64,000 bases of DNA from Roseobacter denitrificans OCh 114 (GCF_000014045.1 NC_008209.1:2193001-2257000), one strand, 5' to 3'; shown: positions 36,120 to 46,301, counted from the stretch's first letter. Notes: a model not told the origin generated them from the letters alone. Numbers and translations are program-made.

Positions 36120-38090
36120 TCAAGCGTCCTGTTTGTTCATTCTGTTTTTGATGAGGTCATCTACGACGGTTGGGTCTGCGAGTGTTGAGGTGTCTCCGAG
36201 GGTTGCGAAGTCGTCTTCGGCGATTTTGCGCAGGATGCGGCGCATGATTTTGCCGGAGCGTGTTTTGGGCAGGCCGGGGGCCCATTGGATGAGGTCTGGG
36301 GATGCGATGGGGCCGATTTCTGCGCGGACCCATTTGCGCAATTCCTGATAGAGCTCATCGCTGGGCTCTTCGCCGTTCATCAGCGTGACGTAGCAGTAGA
36401 TGCCCTGTCCCTTGATGTCATGCGGGTATCCGACAACGGCGGCTTCGGCGACTTTGGCGTGGGCGACCAGCGCGCTTTCGACCTCTGCGGTGCCCATGCG
36501 GTGGCCCGAGACGTTGATCACGTCATCGACCCGTCCCGTGATCCAGTAATCGCCGTCCGCGTCGCGCTTGCAGCCATCTCCGGTGAAGTAATAGCCTTTG
36601 TAATCAGAGAAGTAGGTCTTTTCGAAGCGTTCGTGATCGCCCCAGATGGTGCGCATCTGGCCGGGCCAGCTGTCGGCGATGACCAGCACGCCCTCGACGT
36701 CGTTGCCCTCCAGCACCTCGCCTGACGCAGGCTCCAGCACCATCGGCTTGATGCCAAAGAAAGGCTTCATCGCCGAGCCCGGTTTCATGGTATGCGCGCC
36801 GGGCAGAGGGGTCATCAGATGCCCGCCTGTTTCGGTCTGCCACCAGGTGTCGACGATGGGGCATTTGCCCTTGCCCACCACGTCATTGTACCAGTTCCAG
36901 GCCTCGGGGTTGATCGGCTCGCCCACGGTGCCCAGCACCTTGAGATCACTCAGATCGCATTTTTCGACGAACTCCTTGCCCTGTCCCATCAGCGCGCGGA
37001 TGGCGGTGGGGGCGGTGTAGAACTGGTTGACTTTGTGCTTTTCGCAGACCTGCCAGAAGCGGCTGGCATCGGGGTAGGTCGGCACGCCCTCGAACATGAT
37101 GGTGGTCGCGCCATTGGCCAGCGGCCCGTAGACGATATAGCTGTGGCCCGTCACCCAGCCCACATCGGCGGTGCACCAGAACACATCGCCATCGTGGTAA
37201 TCAAACACGATCTCATGGGTCATCGCGGCATAGGTGAGATAGCCGCCCGAGGTGTGCACGACGCCCTTGGGCTGCCCGGTGGAGCCGGAGGTATAGAGGA
37301 TGAACAGCGGGTCTTCGGCGTTCATCTCGGCGGGGTGGGAGACATCGGAGGCCTCCAGCATCATCTCGCCGCAGTCAAAATCGCGCCCGTCGATCCAGGT
37401 GGTCTGCCCGCCTGTGCGCTTGACGACGAGGCACTTCACGCTGTCCTTGCAGTGCAGCAGGGCCGCATCCGTATTGGCCTTGAGCGCTGTGGCGCGCCCG
37501 CCGCGCGGGGCGTGATCGGCGGTGATGACGACTTTGGCGTCACTGCCATTGATCCGCGCGGCAAGTGCATCGGGCGAGAACCCGGCAAAGACGATGGAGT
37601 GGATCGCGCCGATGCGCGCACAGGCCAGCATCGCATAGGCCGCCTCGGGGATCATCGGCAGGTAGATCACCACCCGGTCGCCGCGCCGCACGCCAAGGCT
37701 TTCCAGCACATTGGCCATCTTGCAGACCGAAACATGCAATTGCTTGTAGGTGATATGTTTGGCGGCATCCTTGGGGTCATCCGGCTCCCAGATGATCGCG
37801 GTCTGATCGGCGCGCGTGGCCAGATGGCGATCGACGCAATTGGCCGCCACATTCAACGTCCCATCGCCGTACCAGTTGATCGACACAGAGCCGAGATCGA
37901 AGTTCACATCCCTGACCTTGGTGAACGGCTTGATCCAGTCAACCCGCCCCCCCTCACGCCGCCAAAACCCCTCAGAATCCGAAACAGACTCCGAATAAAG
38001 AGACGCGTATTGCGATAAGGTGACGTGGGCATTTGCCACCATGTCAGCGGATGGCGGATAGGATTTCGGGGTGTTTTTCGTGTCGGACAT
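36120..38090 (-). CDS. acs: acetyl-CoA synthetase
   Basis: The 656-residue enzyme converts acetate, ATP and CoA to acetyl-CoA. AMP-forming ligase motifs are present: [17 protein letters not shown], the aryl-like segment [32 protein letters not shown] and the C-terminal [15 protein letters not shown]. The lysine in that last motif is the one acetylated to switch off Acs in other bacteria. The ATG at 38090 has GGGAGGAG seven bases upstream; an in-frame start at 38132 has none. The divergent TRAP operon begins 370 bases away. Confidence 0.95.
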   Translation of the reverse strand: MSDTKNTPKSYPPSADMVANAHVTLSQYASLYSESVSDSEGFWRREGGRVDWIKPFTKVRDVNFDLGSVSINWYGDGTLNVAANCVDRHLATRADQTAIIWEPDDPKDAAKHITYKQLHVSVCKMANVLESLGVRRGDRVVIYLPMIPEAAYAMLACARIGAIHSIVFAGFSPDALAARINGSDAKVVITADHAPRGGRATALKANTDAALLHCKDSVKCLVVKRTGGQTTWIDGRDFDCGEMMLEASDVSHPAEMNAEDPLFILYTSGSTGQPKGVVHTSGGYLTYAAMTHEIVFDYHDGDVFWCTADVGWVTGHSYIVYGPLANGATTIMFEGVPTYPDASRFWQVCEKHKVNQFYTAPTAIRALMGQGKEFVEKCDLSDLKVLGTVGEPINPEAWNWYNDVVGKGKCPIVDTWWQTETGGHLMTPLPGAHTMKPGSAMKPFFGIKPMVLEPASGEVLEGNDVEGVLVIADSWPGQMRTIWGDHERFEKTYFSDYKGYYFTGDGCKRDADGDYWITGRVDDVINVSGHRMGTAEVESALVAHAKVAEAAVVGYPHDIKGQGIYCYVTLMNGEEPSDELYQELRKWVRAEIGPIASPDLIQWAPGLPKTRSGKIMRRILRKIAEDDFATLGDTSTLADPTVVDDLIKNRMNKQDA

Positions 38091-38459
38091 TGTGGCTCCT
38101 CCCTCTTTGATCGTGTGCGTATGGGGCGGCATCTTGTGTATGGCCGATGACTTGGCTGCCAGCCCTTTGCGTGCTGGGTGTAGTTTGAAGTCAATCGCGG
38201 ATCAAAAACAAGCCGATAACCCTCAATGAGGTGGGGAAATTGTGGCGGGCCCGCGTAAAATGATGTGGTTTGCCCTCATGGATGGCTTTGATTGCATTGT
38301 CGGTGCGGATGCGCCTGATGGTGTGAGATCTGAAAAATCCCGGCGTGTTCTGGGATGTTGCTCACGCAGGCATTCAAAGGGGGCTTGGCAGTCTTGCTGG
38401 CGTTGAGTAGGTTTGCCCCAATCCGTTCTGAATAATACGGGCAACCAGGGAGAAATATC
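38091..38459. other. divergent control region between acs and TRAP genes
   Basis: This 369-base gap holds no convincing gene. It must contain the promoters for acs (minus) and the TRAP operon (plus). I could not define promoter boxes, operators or a stable hairpin in it with confidence. Confidence 0.4.
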
Positions 38460-39476
38460 ATGAATAAATACCTCAGTGGGGCGGCCGTTGCCGCCATCAG
38501 TTTTGCATTCGTGTCCGAGGCCGCGGCCACGGAATGGAACGTGTCGGTTTGGGGCAAACGCCGTGCCTTTACCGAACATGTTGAAAAACTTGCCGAGCTC
38601 GTGTCGGAAAAGACCGGTGGTGAATTCACCATGAATGTCAGCTACGGCGGCTTGTCGAAGAACCGCGAAAACCTTGACGGGATCTCGATCGGGGCGTTTG
38701 AAATGGCGCAGTTCTGTGCGGGCTATCATCCGGACAAAAACCGGGTGATCACGGTGCTTGAGTTGCCCTTCCTCGGTGTTGAAAACCTTGAGCAGGAGGT
38801 CGCGGTAGCCAACGCGGTCTACGCACACCCGGCGGCAACCGAAGAGATGGCGCAGTGGAATGCCAAGCTGCTGATGACCTCGCCCATGCCGCAGTATAAC
38901 ATCGTCGGCACGGGCGAGCCGCGCGACGAGCTTGCGGAGTTCGAAGGCATGCGGGTGCGCGCCACAGGTGGTCTGGGTGAAGCGTTCAAGACGGTTGGTG
39001 CGGTGCCGACATCCGTGACGGCAACCGAGGCTTATCAGGCCATGCAGGGCGGCGTGGTGGACACGGTCGCTTTTGCCCAGCACGCGCATCTGAGCTTTGG
39101 CACGATCAATCAGGCGGATTGGTGGACGGCGAACCTCAACCCCGGCACGGTGAACTGCCCGGTGGTTGTGAACATCGACGCCTATGAATCGCTGTCGGAC
39201 ACGCATCGTGAAGCGCTGGATTCCTCTGTTGACGAGGCCATCGACTATTACCTCGCAAATTACGCCAAACTTCTGGAGCGCTGGGATTCCGTGCTGGCGG
39301 AAAAAGGCGTGCAGAAGGTTGAGATCGCGCCAGAGGTGATCGAGGCGTTTCAGGCCAAGGCAGGCAAACCGAACCATGAAGCATGGATCGCTGACATGGA
39401 AGCGCAGGGCCTGCCGGGACAAGAGCTCTATGATCTGGTGGTAAGCACCTTGGCCGAAGCCAAGGGCGGCAGCTAA
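38460..39476 (+). CDS. dctP: TRAP transporter substrate-binding protein, second set
   Basis: The 338-residue periplasmic protein has a signal peptide (LSGAAVAAISFAFVSEAAA) and DctP segments: EFTMNVSYGGLSKNRENLDGISIG, the arginine motif FEGMRVRATGG, and AMQGGVVDTVAF. It differs clearly from the DctP at 17372. The nearby gene for 4-hydroxybenzoate hydroxylase suggests an aromatic acid as a possible ligand, but that is guesswork. A terminator-like hairpin follows it before dctQ. Confidence 0.9.
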   Translation: MNKYLSGAAVAAISFAFVSEAAATEWNVSVWGKRRAFTEHVEKLAELVSEKTGGEFTMNVSYGGLSKNRENLDGISIGAFEMAQFCAGYHPDKNRVITVLELPFLGVENLEQEVAVANAVYAHPAATEEMAQWNAKLLMTSPMPQYNIVGTGEPRDELAEFEGMRVRATGGLGEAFKTVGAVPTSVTATEAYQAMQGGVVDTVAFAQHAHLSFGTINQADWWTANLNPGTVNCPVVVNIDAYESLSDTHREALDSSVDEAIDYYLANYAKLLERWDSVLAEKGVQKVEIAPEVIEAFQAKAGKPNHEAWIADMEAQGLPGQELYDLVVSTLAEAKGGS

Positions 39477-39485
39477 GCTGTTTTG

Positions 39486-39514
39486 GGCCGCTCCCCCCGG
39501 GGGCGGCCTTTTTT
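39486..39514 (+). terminator. terminator-like hairpin between dctP and dctQ
   Basis: A GC-rich stem (GGCCGCTCC with GGGGCGGCC, one T-G pair) is followed by six T residues at 39509-39514. Its place inside the operon suggests partial termination, giving more binding protein than permease. Confidence 0.75.
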
Positions 39515-39546
39515 CATGATGTTCCAAATACAACGGGAGGTGGGCC

Positions 39547-40176
39547 ATGGCAGGTTCCGCTGCGGTGCTCGAAGATTCCAGTCTGCTGAGCCGATTGGAC
39601 CGCGCACTTTTACCACTTGAACGCTTTTGCGCCTTGCTGAGTGGTCTTGCCATTTTCTCGCTGATGTTTCTTGCCGTCTATTCGGTGACCGGGCGCAAGT
39701 TCTTTGGCTCACCGATGGCCGGATATGTGGATTATATCGAGGCCATGATGCCCATCATTGCGATCATGGGTATCGCTTATGTGCAGCGGGACGGCACCCA
39801 TGTGCGCATGGATATGCTGGTGGGCGCGCTGAGGGGGCGTTTGCTCTGGCTCTTTGAGTTGATTTCGGTCTTGTTGATCCTCGTTTTGATTGTCGCCCTG
39901 ACCTGGGGGGCGTGGAACCATTTCGACCGCTCCTTTGATTGCGCGCGCCCGCTGTGCAGCCGGGACAGTTCGATTGATGTGGGCATTCCGCTCTGGCCAT
40001 CCAAACTGGTTGTGCCCATCGCCTTTGGGGTGCTGGTGCTGCGTCTACTGCTGCAAACATGGGGCTACGGGCGTGCTTTGGTGCTGGGGCTTGAAAACCC
40101 CGTTGCGGTCCCGCTGAACCTGACCATTGCCGAGCAGGCCCGCATTGAGGCCGAAGCGCTGGAAGGGGCCGACTGA
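39547..40176 (+). CDS. dctQ: TRAP transporter small membrane subunit, second set
   Basis: The 209-residue protein has four membrane helices with the family features SVTGRKFFGSPMAGYVDYIEAMM and QRDGTHVRMDMLV. The loop between helices three and four is long and contains two cysteines (DCARPLCSRDSS), which is unusual for a DctQ and could form a periplasmic disulfide. Its TGA overlaps the ATG of the large subunit in TGATG. GGGAGG precedes the start. Confidence 0.88.
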   Translation: MAGSAAVLEDSSLLSRLDRALLPLERFCALLSGLAIFSLMFLAVYSVTGRKFFGSPMAGYVDYIEAMMPIIAIMGIAYVQRDGTHVRMDMLVGALRGRLLWLFELISVLLILVLIVALTWGAWNHFDRSFDCARPLCSRDSSIDVGIPLWPSKLVVPIAFGVLVLRLLLQTWGYGRALVLGLENPVAVPLNLTIAEQARIEAEALEGAD

Positions 40177-41576
40177 TGGAGCCAATCGACATCGGGTTGT
40201 GGGTCAGCGGAGGGCTGCTGGTCTTTGTGATCCTTGGCATGCGCGTGGCCTTTGCGGCGGGTCTGGCCGGGTTCGTTGGGCTGGTCTGGCTGCGCTGGAA
40301 CGGCTTTGATTATGATCCTGAACGGTTCTGGAAGGCGGTCGAGATCAGCGTCAAGATCGCGGGCCTCACGCCGCATTCCAAAGTGTCCGCACAGGTGCTG
40401 AGCCTGATCCCCGTGTTCATCATGATCGGCTATCTGGCCTATCATGCCAAACTGACCACGGCGCTGTTTACCGCCTGCAAACGCTGGATCGCATGGGTGC
40501 CCGGTGGGCTTGCGGTGTCAACGGTATTCGCCACCGCCGGCTTTGCGGCTGTGTCAGGCGCATCGGTGGCGACGGCGGCGGTCTTTGCCCGCATTGCCAT
40601 CCCCGAAATGCTGAAGATCGGGTACAACAAACAATTTGCAGCCGGTGTTGTGGCCGCCGGTGGCACGCTGGCCTCGCTGATCCCGCCATCGGCGATTCTG
40701 GTGATCTATGCCATCATCGTGGAACAGGACGTGGGCATGTTGCTGCTCGCGGGGTTTATCCCCGGTATGTTCTCCGCGCTGGTCTATGCAACGCTGATCA
40801 TCGGTATCGCGGTCATTTTCAAATCCGTCGGGCCGCCGGTCAGCGGGTTTACCTGGCGCGAACGGTTTGAATCGCTGCCGCCCGCCTTGCCCATTGTGGC
40901 GGTGGTCGTGATCATCGTGTTTTTTGTCTACAACCCTTTCGGAGATGCCTGGGGCACCCCGACCGAAGGGGGGGCCATCGGCGCTTTCATCATCTTCCTG
41001 ATGGCCCTTTACCGGGGCATGCGCTGGTCGCAGCTTAAAACCGCCTTGCTGGATACCGCGAAACTCACCGTGATGATCTTTTCGATCATCTGGGGAGTGT
41101 TGATCTACGTCCGCTTTCTCGGCTTTGCCGAACTGCCCGAAGCCTTTGCGGGCTGGATCACCGGTCTGGATATGTCGCCCATGCTGATCCTTGTGTGCAT
41201 CCTGTTGGCCTATGCCATCCTCGGCATGTTCATGGATGCGATCGGCATGCTGCTGTTGACGCTGCCGGTGGTGTACCCGGCGGTTATGGCGCTGAATGGT
41301 GGTGAATACGTGACCGCTGCGGACAGTGCTTTCGGGATGTCCGGGCCCATGTGTGCGATCTGGTTCGGCATTCTGGTGGTCAAGATGGCGGAGTTCTGTC
41401 TGATCACGCCGCCCATCGGTCTGAACTGTTTCGTGGTTGCCGGGGTGCGCGATGATCTGAATGTGCAGGATGTGTTCAAGGGTGTGACGCCGTTCTTTCT
41501 GGCCGATGCTGTCACCATCGCGCTGTTGGTCGCCTTTCCCGCTATCGTGCTGTTTTTGCCGTCGCTGGCGGGCTAG
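40176..41576 (+). CDS. dctM: TRAP transporter large permease, second set
   Basis: The 466-residue protein has about twelve helices and DctM landmarks (AAVSGASVATAAVFARIAIPEM, GTLASLIPPSAILVIYAI, WGTPTEGGAIGAF, DAIGMLLLTLPVVYPAV). It is the channel subunit for the upstream DctP and DctQ. The stop TAG at 41574-41576 is the start of repeat copy C, so the C-terminal end of the protein is fixed by the repeat. Confidence 0.93.
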   Translation: MEPIDIGLWVSGGLLVFVILGMRVAFAAGLAGFVGLVWLRWNGFDYDPERFWKAVEISVKIAGLTPHSKVSAQVLSLIPVFIMIGYLAYHAKLTTALFTACKRWIAWVPGGLAVSTVFATAGFAAVSGASVATAAVFARIAIPEMLKIGYNKQFAAGVVAAGGTLASLIPPSAILVIYAIIVEQDVGMLLLAGFIPGMFSALVYATLIIGIAVIFKSVGPPVSGFTWRERFESLPPALPIVAVVVIIVFFVYNPFGDAWGTPTEGGAIGAFIIFLMALYRGMRWSQLKTALLDTAKLTVMIFSIIWGVLIYVRFLGFAELPEAFAGWITGLDMSPMLILVCILLAYAILGMFMDAIGMLLLTLPVVYPAVMALNGGEYVTAADSAFGMSGPMCAIWFGILVVKMAEFCLITPPIGLNCFVVAGVRDDLNVQDVFKGVTPFFLADAVTIALLVAFPAIVLFLPSLAG

Positions 41577-41679
41577 AGCGTCTGACGAAATACCTGACGC
41601 ATCAAGTATTACGTAACGCGTTGAAATCCTTGATTGCAGGCGGCGTTATGTGGTTCAGTTTTTGCGCATGACGCTTTAG
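41573..41679 (+). repeat. dispersed palindromic repeat, copy C
   Basis: It begins CTAGAGCGTCTGACGAAATA and ends TTTTTGCGCATGACGCTTTAG, so the outer ends are near-perfect inverted repeats (CTAGAGCGTC against CTAAAGCGTC). Inner arms are ACGTAACGCGTTGAAATC and TGATTGCAGGCGGCGTTATG. The left end gives the dctM stop (TAG) and the right end gives the stop of the convergent hydroxylase gene (TAA at 41676-41678). Confidence 0.92.
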
Positions 41680-42860
41680 TCGTCGTAGGGCAGGCCCACG
41701 TAGTTTTCTGCCATGGCCTGCTGTGCGGCTTGATTGCTGCGCAGAAATTCGATCTCGGCGCGCTGCATCCGCAAATCAAAGCCCGAGTGATGTGGGAACC
41801 GGTGCATGAGTTTTGAAAACCACCAGCTGAACCGTTCGGCCTTCCAGACCCGCGCCAGCGCATGTTGCGAATACTGCGCCACCGCATCCGCATCATTGTT
41901 CTGATACCAGCGGGATAGCGCCGAAAAGAGGTAATGCACATCCGACGCCGCCGTGTTCAGCCCCTTGGCACCCGTGGGCGGCACGATATGGGCGGCATCG
42001 CCACATAGAAACAACCGGCCCCATTGCATCGGCTCGCAGACGAATGACCGCAGCGGCGCAATGGATTTTTCAATCGACGGGCCGGTGATCAGATTGGCGG
42101 CCTGTTCCGCCGGGAGCCGCCGTTTCAGTTCCGCCCAAAAGGCGTCATCGCTCCAGTTGTCGGTGTGATCGCCTGCCTCACACTGGATATAGTACCGCGA
42201 CAGGGACGGGGTGCGCATGGAACACAGGGCAAAGCCACGATCAGAATTGGCATAGATCAGCTCATCGTTTACCGGGGGCGTTTCGCTCAGAATGCCCAGC
42301 CAGCCGAAGGGGTAGGTCTTTTCATAGTAGCGTCGTTTGGCCTCAGGGATGCTGGTGCGGCTGACCCCGTGAAACCCGTCACATCCGGCAATGAAATCGC
42401 AGGCAATGCGTTTGCGCTGGCCCGTTTGCAGATAGCTGACTGCCGGTGCATCGCTGTCGGCCCCCTCGATCCGGACGTCCTCGACCTCAAATTCAGTCTG
42501 CCCGCCGGTGCGGTCGCGCGCGGCGTAAAGATCGCGGGTCACTTCGGTTTGTCCGTATACCATGACGGATTTGCCCGTGTGTTTGGCGAAATCAATGCGA
42601 AAGGCTTCGTCCCCGTAGCTGATCCATGTGCCCTCATGCGGCATGCCATCCTGCCGCACGCGCGCCCCGGCCCCTGCCTGTTCCAAAAGGTCGATCAACC
42701 CGGTTTCCAGCACGCCCGCGCGGATCCGGGCAAGCACATGCGCGCGCGTGCGGCGTTCCAGCACAATACTGTCGATGCCGCATGTGTGCAGCAGCTGCGC
42801 CAGTAACAGGCCGGAGGGCCCGCCGCCGATGATCACCACCTGTGTGCGCATGTTCGTCAT
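41676..42860 (-). CDS. pobA: 4-hydroxybenzoate 3-monooxygenase
   Basis: The 394-residue flavoprotein is the same length as the well-studied Pseudomonas PobA. It has the FAD-binding VVIIGGGPSGLLLAQLL, the NADPH/FAD segment CDFIAGCDGFHGVSR, and GDAAHIVPPTGAKGLN. It hydroxylates 4-hydroxybenzoate to protocatechuate using NADPH and oxygen. The ATG at 42860 has CAGGT upstream; an ATG at 42851 is also possible. No protocatechuate ring-cleavage genes are next to it in this window. It is divergent from the aminotransferase gene. Confidence 0.92.
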   Translation of the reverse strand: MTNMRTQVVIIGGGPSGLLLAQLLHTCGIDSIVLERRTRAHVLARIRAGVLETGLIDLLEQAGAGARVRQDGMPHEGTWISYGDEAFRIDFAKHTGKSVMVYGQTEVTRDLYAARDRTGGQTEFEVEDVRIEGADSDAPAVSYLQTGQRKRIACDFIAGCDGFHGVSRTSIPEAKRRYYEKTYPFGWLGILSETPPVNDELIYANSDRGFALCSMRTPSLSRYYIQCEAGDHTDNWSDDAFWAELKRRLPAEQAANLITGPSIEKSIAPLRSFVCEPMQWGRLFLCGDAAHIVPPTGAKGLNTAASDVHYLFSALSRWYQNNDADAVAQYSQHALARVWKAERFSWWFSKLMHRFPHHSGFDLRMQRAEIEFLRSNQAAQQAMAENYVGLPYDD

Positions 42861-42971
42861 GATAACCTGTTGCCATACCCGCCCGCGAACCGCTAGCAAT
42901 GATTGGAACAGGTCAGTGCGTTTTCATGCCATTGGCTTTTGATTCTGGATGACAATAAAAGGTTGAGCCTG

Positions 42972-44336
42972 ATGGAAATGCGCCCCAATTCGATAGAAGC
43001 CCGTGATGTTGCCTATCATCTGCATGGCTACACCAACCCCAGGGCACATGAAGAGCAGGGTCCGATGGTGATCGAGCGTGGCGAGGGGGTCTATGTCTTT
43101 GACAATCAGGGCAAGCGCTACATCGAAGGGATGGCCGGTCTGTGGAGCGTCGCGGTGGGGTTCAACGAAAGCCGCCTTGTGGACGCCGCGCAGAACCAGA
43201 TGCGCGCGCTGCCCTATTACCATAGCTTTTCGCATAAATCGCACGGACCCGCGATTGATCTGGCGGAGCGGTTGATCGACATGGCACCGGTGCAGATGAG
43301 CAAGGTGTTTTTCACCAACTCGGGGTCCGAAGCGAATGACACGATCCTCAAGATGATCTGGTATCGCTCGAACGCGCTTGGCAAACCTGAGAAGAAGAAG
43401 GTGATTTCACGCCTGCGCGGCTATCATGGCGTGACCATTGCATCGGCGTCCATGACCGGGTTGCCGAACAATCACCGCTCGTTCGATCTGCCGATTGAGG
43501 GCGTGTTGCACACCACATGCCCGCATTACTGGAAGGAGGGGCGGGACGGCGAAAGTGAAGAGGCATTCGCGACCCGCTGTGCTGAGGATCTGGACGCGAT
43601 GATCCAGTCCGAGGGGCCCGACACAATCGCCGCCTTCATTGCCGAACCGATCATGGGGGCAGGGGGCGTCGTGGTGCCACCGGCGACCTATTGGCAAAAG
43701 ATACAGGGGGTTCTGGCGAAATATGACATCCTGCTGATCGCGGATGAGGTGATTTGTGGCTTTGGTCGCACCGGCAAGATGTTCGGATCAAACACCTATG
43801 ACATCAAACCGGACATCATGACCATGTCCAAGCAACTGACCTCGTCCTATTTCCCGTTCTCGGCCTTCATGATGAATGAGCGGGTCTATGAGCCCATCGC
43901 GGATGAGGGTAACCGCATCGGTATTCTCGGCCATGGCTATACCGCGAGCGCGCATCCGGTGGGCGCGGCGGTTGCGCTGGAAAACCTCAAGATCATCGAA
44001 GAGCGTGACCTCGTCGGCAATGCAGCCGAACGTGGCGCGGAATTGCAGGCGGGACTGGCGCGCTTCGCCGATCATCCGTTGGTGGGTGAAACCCGCGGTG
44101 TTGGCCTGATCGCAGCGCTTGAGCTTGTCGCGCCCGAGGGGGCGGGCGATGCGCGTGCGCCGGGGGCGCTTGGACTGCATATGAACCGGATTTTCCACAA
44201 GAACGGGTTGATTTCGCGCAATGTGATGGATGCAATGGCATTTTGCCCGCCGCTGATCATCACGCAGCAACAGGTTTCCGACATGGTGGATATCGTTGAG
44301 AAAAGCCTTGAAACCTTCGCATCGGAGGTGGCGTGA
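42972..44336 (+). CDS. class III PLP aminotransferase
   Basis: The 454-residue enzyme belongs to the omega-amino acid:pyruvate aminotransferase group. It has VFFTNSGSEANDTILKM, RLRGYHGVT, the PLP-binding ADEVICGFGRTGKMFG and the catalytic lysine in TMSKQLTSSYFPFSA. Likely amino donors are beta-alanine, putrescine, GABA or taurine, with pyruvate as acceptor; sequence alone does not decide. The ATG at 42972 follows AAAGG; the frame is open to 42903. It ends directly against the convergent SDR gene. Confidence 0.88.
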   Translation: MEMRPNSIEARDVAYHLHGYTNPRAHEEQGPMVIERGEGVYVFDNQGKRYIEGMAGLWSVAVGFNESRLVDAAQNQMRALPYYHSFSHKSHGPAIDLAERLIDMAPVQMSKVFFTNSGSEANDTILKMIWYRSNALGKPEKKKVISRLRGYHGVTIASASMTGLPNNHRSFDLPIEGVLHTTCPHYWKEGRDGESEEAFATRCAEDLDAMIQSEGPDTIAAFIAEPIMGAGGVVVPPATYWQKIQGVLAKYDILLIADEVICGFGRTGKMFGSNTYDIKPDIMTMSKQLTSSYFPFSAFMMNERVYEPIADEGNRIGILGHGYTASAHPVGAAVALENLKIIEERDLVGNAAERGAELQAGLARFADHPLVGETRGVGLIAALELVAPEGAGDARAPGALGLHMNRIFHKNGLISRNVMDAMAFCPPLIITQQQVSDMVDIVEKSLETFASEVA

Positions 44337-45092
44337 TCACGCCAGATGCTGCCCGCCGTTGATCGGGATTTCAGCGCCGTTCACGTAGGATGATGCCTTT
44401 GAGCACAGGAAAGCCACCACATCCGCAACCTCTCCGGGATGACCGAGCCGTTTCATCGGCACATCCCGGCTGACGACTTCGCTGGTGCCCGGTGACAGGA
44501 TCGAGGTTTCGATCTCTCCGGGCGAGACGGCATTGACGCGCACGCCCTTGGCGGCCAATTCATGCGCCAGTTCGCGCGTAAGCGCGGACAGCCCGGCCTT
44601 GGAAATCGCATAGGCCGCGCCCGCAAACGGGTGCACTTGCGTGGCGGCGATGGAGGAGACATTCACGACCGACCCACCCGCCTGCATCAACGGGTCAAGG
44701 AGTTCGCGCACCAGAATGAGCGGCGCGATCAGATTGACCATCTCCACTCTGCGAAAGACCTCGATCTCGGTTTGCGTGGCCAGCAGACGCCCGCCGGCCG
44801 CATCCTTGGGCGAGATTCCGGCGTTGTTCACCAGCGCATCCAGCCCACGGCCCCCGAGGCGGTCGCGAAGGTTCAGCGCCGCCGCCCGCACAGAGGCTTC
44901 ATCCGACAGGTCCGTCTCGATGTGATGCACGATGCCTTCCGCCCATGGGCACACCTGGCTGAAGGGGGTGCGCGCCAGCGTCAGCACGTCCCAGCCATCC
45001 TCGTAGAACTTCTTGACGATGGCGTGCCCGATGCCACGACTGGCCCCGGTGACGGCAACGATCGGTTTTGTTGTCGGCTCAAAGCGGCTCAT
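44337..45092 (-). CDS. short-chain dehydrogenase/reductase
   Basis: The 251-residue SDR has the NAD(P)-binding VTGASRGIGHAIV, the NNAGIS motif, the catalytic serine in NVSSIAA, and Tyr-x3-Lys in YAISKAG. The residue after the second beta strand is arginine (TLARTP), which favours NADPH. The ATG at 45092 has GGGAG seven bases upstream. The stop abuts the stop of the convergent aminotransferase. The substrate is unknown; an amino-ketone or keto-acid product of the neighbour is possible. Confidence 0.87.
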   Translation of the reverse strand: MSRFEPTTKPIVAVTGASRGIGHAIVKKFYEDGWDVLTLARTPFSQVCPWAEGIVHHIETDLSDEASVRAAALNLRDRLGGRGLDALVNNAGISPKDAAGGRLLATQTEIEVFRRVEMVNLIAPLILVRELLDPLMQAGGSVVNVSSIAATQVHPFAGAAYAISKAGLSALTRELAHELAAKGVRVNAVSPGEIETSILSPGTSEVVSRDVPMKRLGHPGEVADVVAFLCSKASSYVNGAEIPINGGQHLA

Positions 45093-45250
45093 GGCGTGCT
45101 CCCGCATGCTGGTCAGCGATGTCTTTTTGTCTCACCGGGTAAATACCAAAGTTGCCAGGCGCGCGAACGCAATGTCCCGCCGCCTGATGCCGCTAGCTTG
45201 CACGCATCGACATGGGATGCAAACGGTCTGTGTGACGTCGCACCCTTGTC

Positions 45251-45356
45251 GATTGCGTCTGACGAAACTCCAGATTGGCCGCATATCGCCTACCGCGTTG
45301 AAATCCCTGATTTCAGTCAGCGGCGGATGCTTCAGGTTTTTGCGCGACGCTTTGGG
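45251..45356 (+). repeat. dispersed palindromic repeat, copy D (degenerate)
   Basis: It retains GCGTCTGACGAAAC, the inner TACCGCGTTGAAATCCCTGATTTCAG block and the right end TTTTTGCGCGACGCTTT, but the left TAGA and some arm bases are lost. It lies in the 424-base space between the divergent SDR and GNAT genes, not at a gene end. The rest of that space shows no gene. Confidence 0.75.
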
Positions 45357-45516
45357 CGTTACCTCAACGGCCTGATGCTTGCCAATTGTCGTTGCCGCGC
45401 AACAGGAATTGGCCTTGCGGCTGGTTGCAAGATCAGAAGGTGTGTCGAAAGTCCGGACCACAGGGTTGCAACCGCTGCTGTGACACGCGACGTAGCGGGG
45501 TTGAAAGGGGTTGAAT

Positions 45517-46008
45517 ATGTCTGATTCCAAGGTGCGCATCCAAACGGTGGGTCCTGCTGATGTGCCGGATTTGATGGCGGCTTTGCAGGCACTGGCGCGC
45601 AATCTGGATGATCCCTTCAAGGTCACACCAGAGGATGTATCCAAGGCGCTTTTCGGCCCCGACAGCTTCACCATGGCCTTGCTGGCCCGGCAGGGCGGTA
45701 AAGTCTTTGGCGCGGTTTTTGCAGCCCCCTTGTTCACGACGCTGGGCGGCGGTGCCGTGCTATATGTGTCGGACCTTTGGGTCGATGCCTCGGTGCGCAA
45801 ACAGTCGCTTGGAAGACGTTTGCTGGCCGCTGCCGCCGCCGAAGGGGCCAGCCGGTGGCAGACTTCGGGGATCAGGTTGACGGTCTATTCGGACAATGCG
45901 CCCGCACGCGCCTTTTACGCGAAGCTTGGCTTCGTCGTGAACGAAAAGGACCTCACTGCGTTTCTGTCGGGTACGCGCGTTGCCGCATTGCAGGCGCGCG
46001 CGCAATAA
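45517..46008 (+). CDS. GNAT-family N-acetyltransferase
   Basis: The 163-residue protein has the GNAT fold, with the acetyl-CoA pyrophosphate loop in VRKQSLGRRLLAAAA (Q/RxxGxG/A type) and the C-terminal LTVYSDNAPARAFYAKLGFV. The strand before the loop (VLYVSDLWVDASV) is typical. The substrate is not known. The ATG at 45517 has AAAGGGG six bases upstream; a TTG at 45511 would be too close. It is flanked on both sides by repeat copies D and E. Confidence 0.85.
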   Translation: MSDSKVRIQTVGPADVPDLMAALQALARNLDDPFKVTPEDVSKALFGPDSFTMALLARQGGKVFGAVFAAPLFTTLGGGAVLYVSDLWVDASVRKQSLGRRLLAAAAAEGASRWQTSGIRLTVYSDNAPARAFYAKLGFVVNEKDLTAFLSGTRVAALQARAQ

Positions 46009-46022
46009 GTGTTGAGGCGCAG

Positions 46023-46129
46023 TTAGAGCGTCTGACGAAATACCTGAAACATCGCGTATCACGTAACGCGTTGAAATCTTTGATTTCAGGCAGCGTTATG
46101 TGAAGCAAGATTTTTGCATGACGCTTCAA
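46023..46129 (+). repeat. dispersed palindromic repeat, copy E
   Basis: It begins TTAGAGCGTCTGACGAAATA and ends TTTTTGCATGACGCTTCA. The arms are CACGTAACGCGTTGAAATC and TGATTTCAGGCAGCGTTATG. It lies 14 bases after the GNAT stop. The following 170 bases up to the glycosyltransferase stop hold no gene that I can support. Confidence 0.9.
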
Positions 46130-46301
46130 TGCCGCAAAGCCGTTGCGGGGTGCGCAAAGGGCGGATATTCCCACCTACCGATGACCTGAAACAGATCGAT
46201 CAGATAGGGCGACATGGCACAGGAACGCCCCGAAGGAGCAGAGGCAGGCGGTGCCGCTTGGCCGCTGCGAAGCTGATGTTTTCTGCCAAGGGGTGCTGCG
46301 T

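Noticed and set aside
38223..39653. Minus-strand open frame of 476 codons across dctP
   Set aside because: It is the complement of a clear signal-peptide-bearing DctP and has no recognisable domain or ribosome site.
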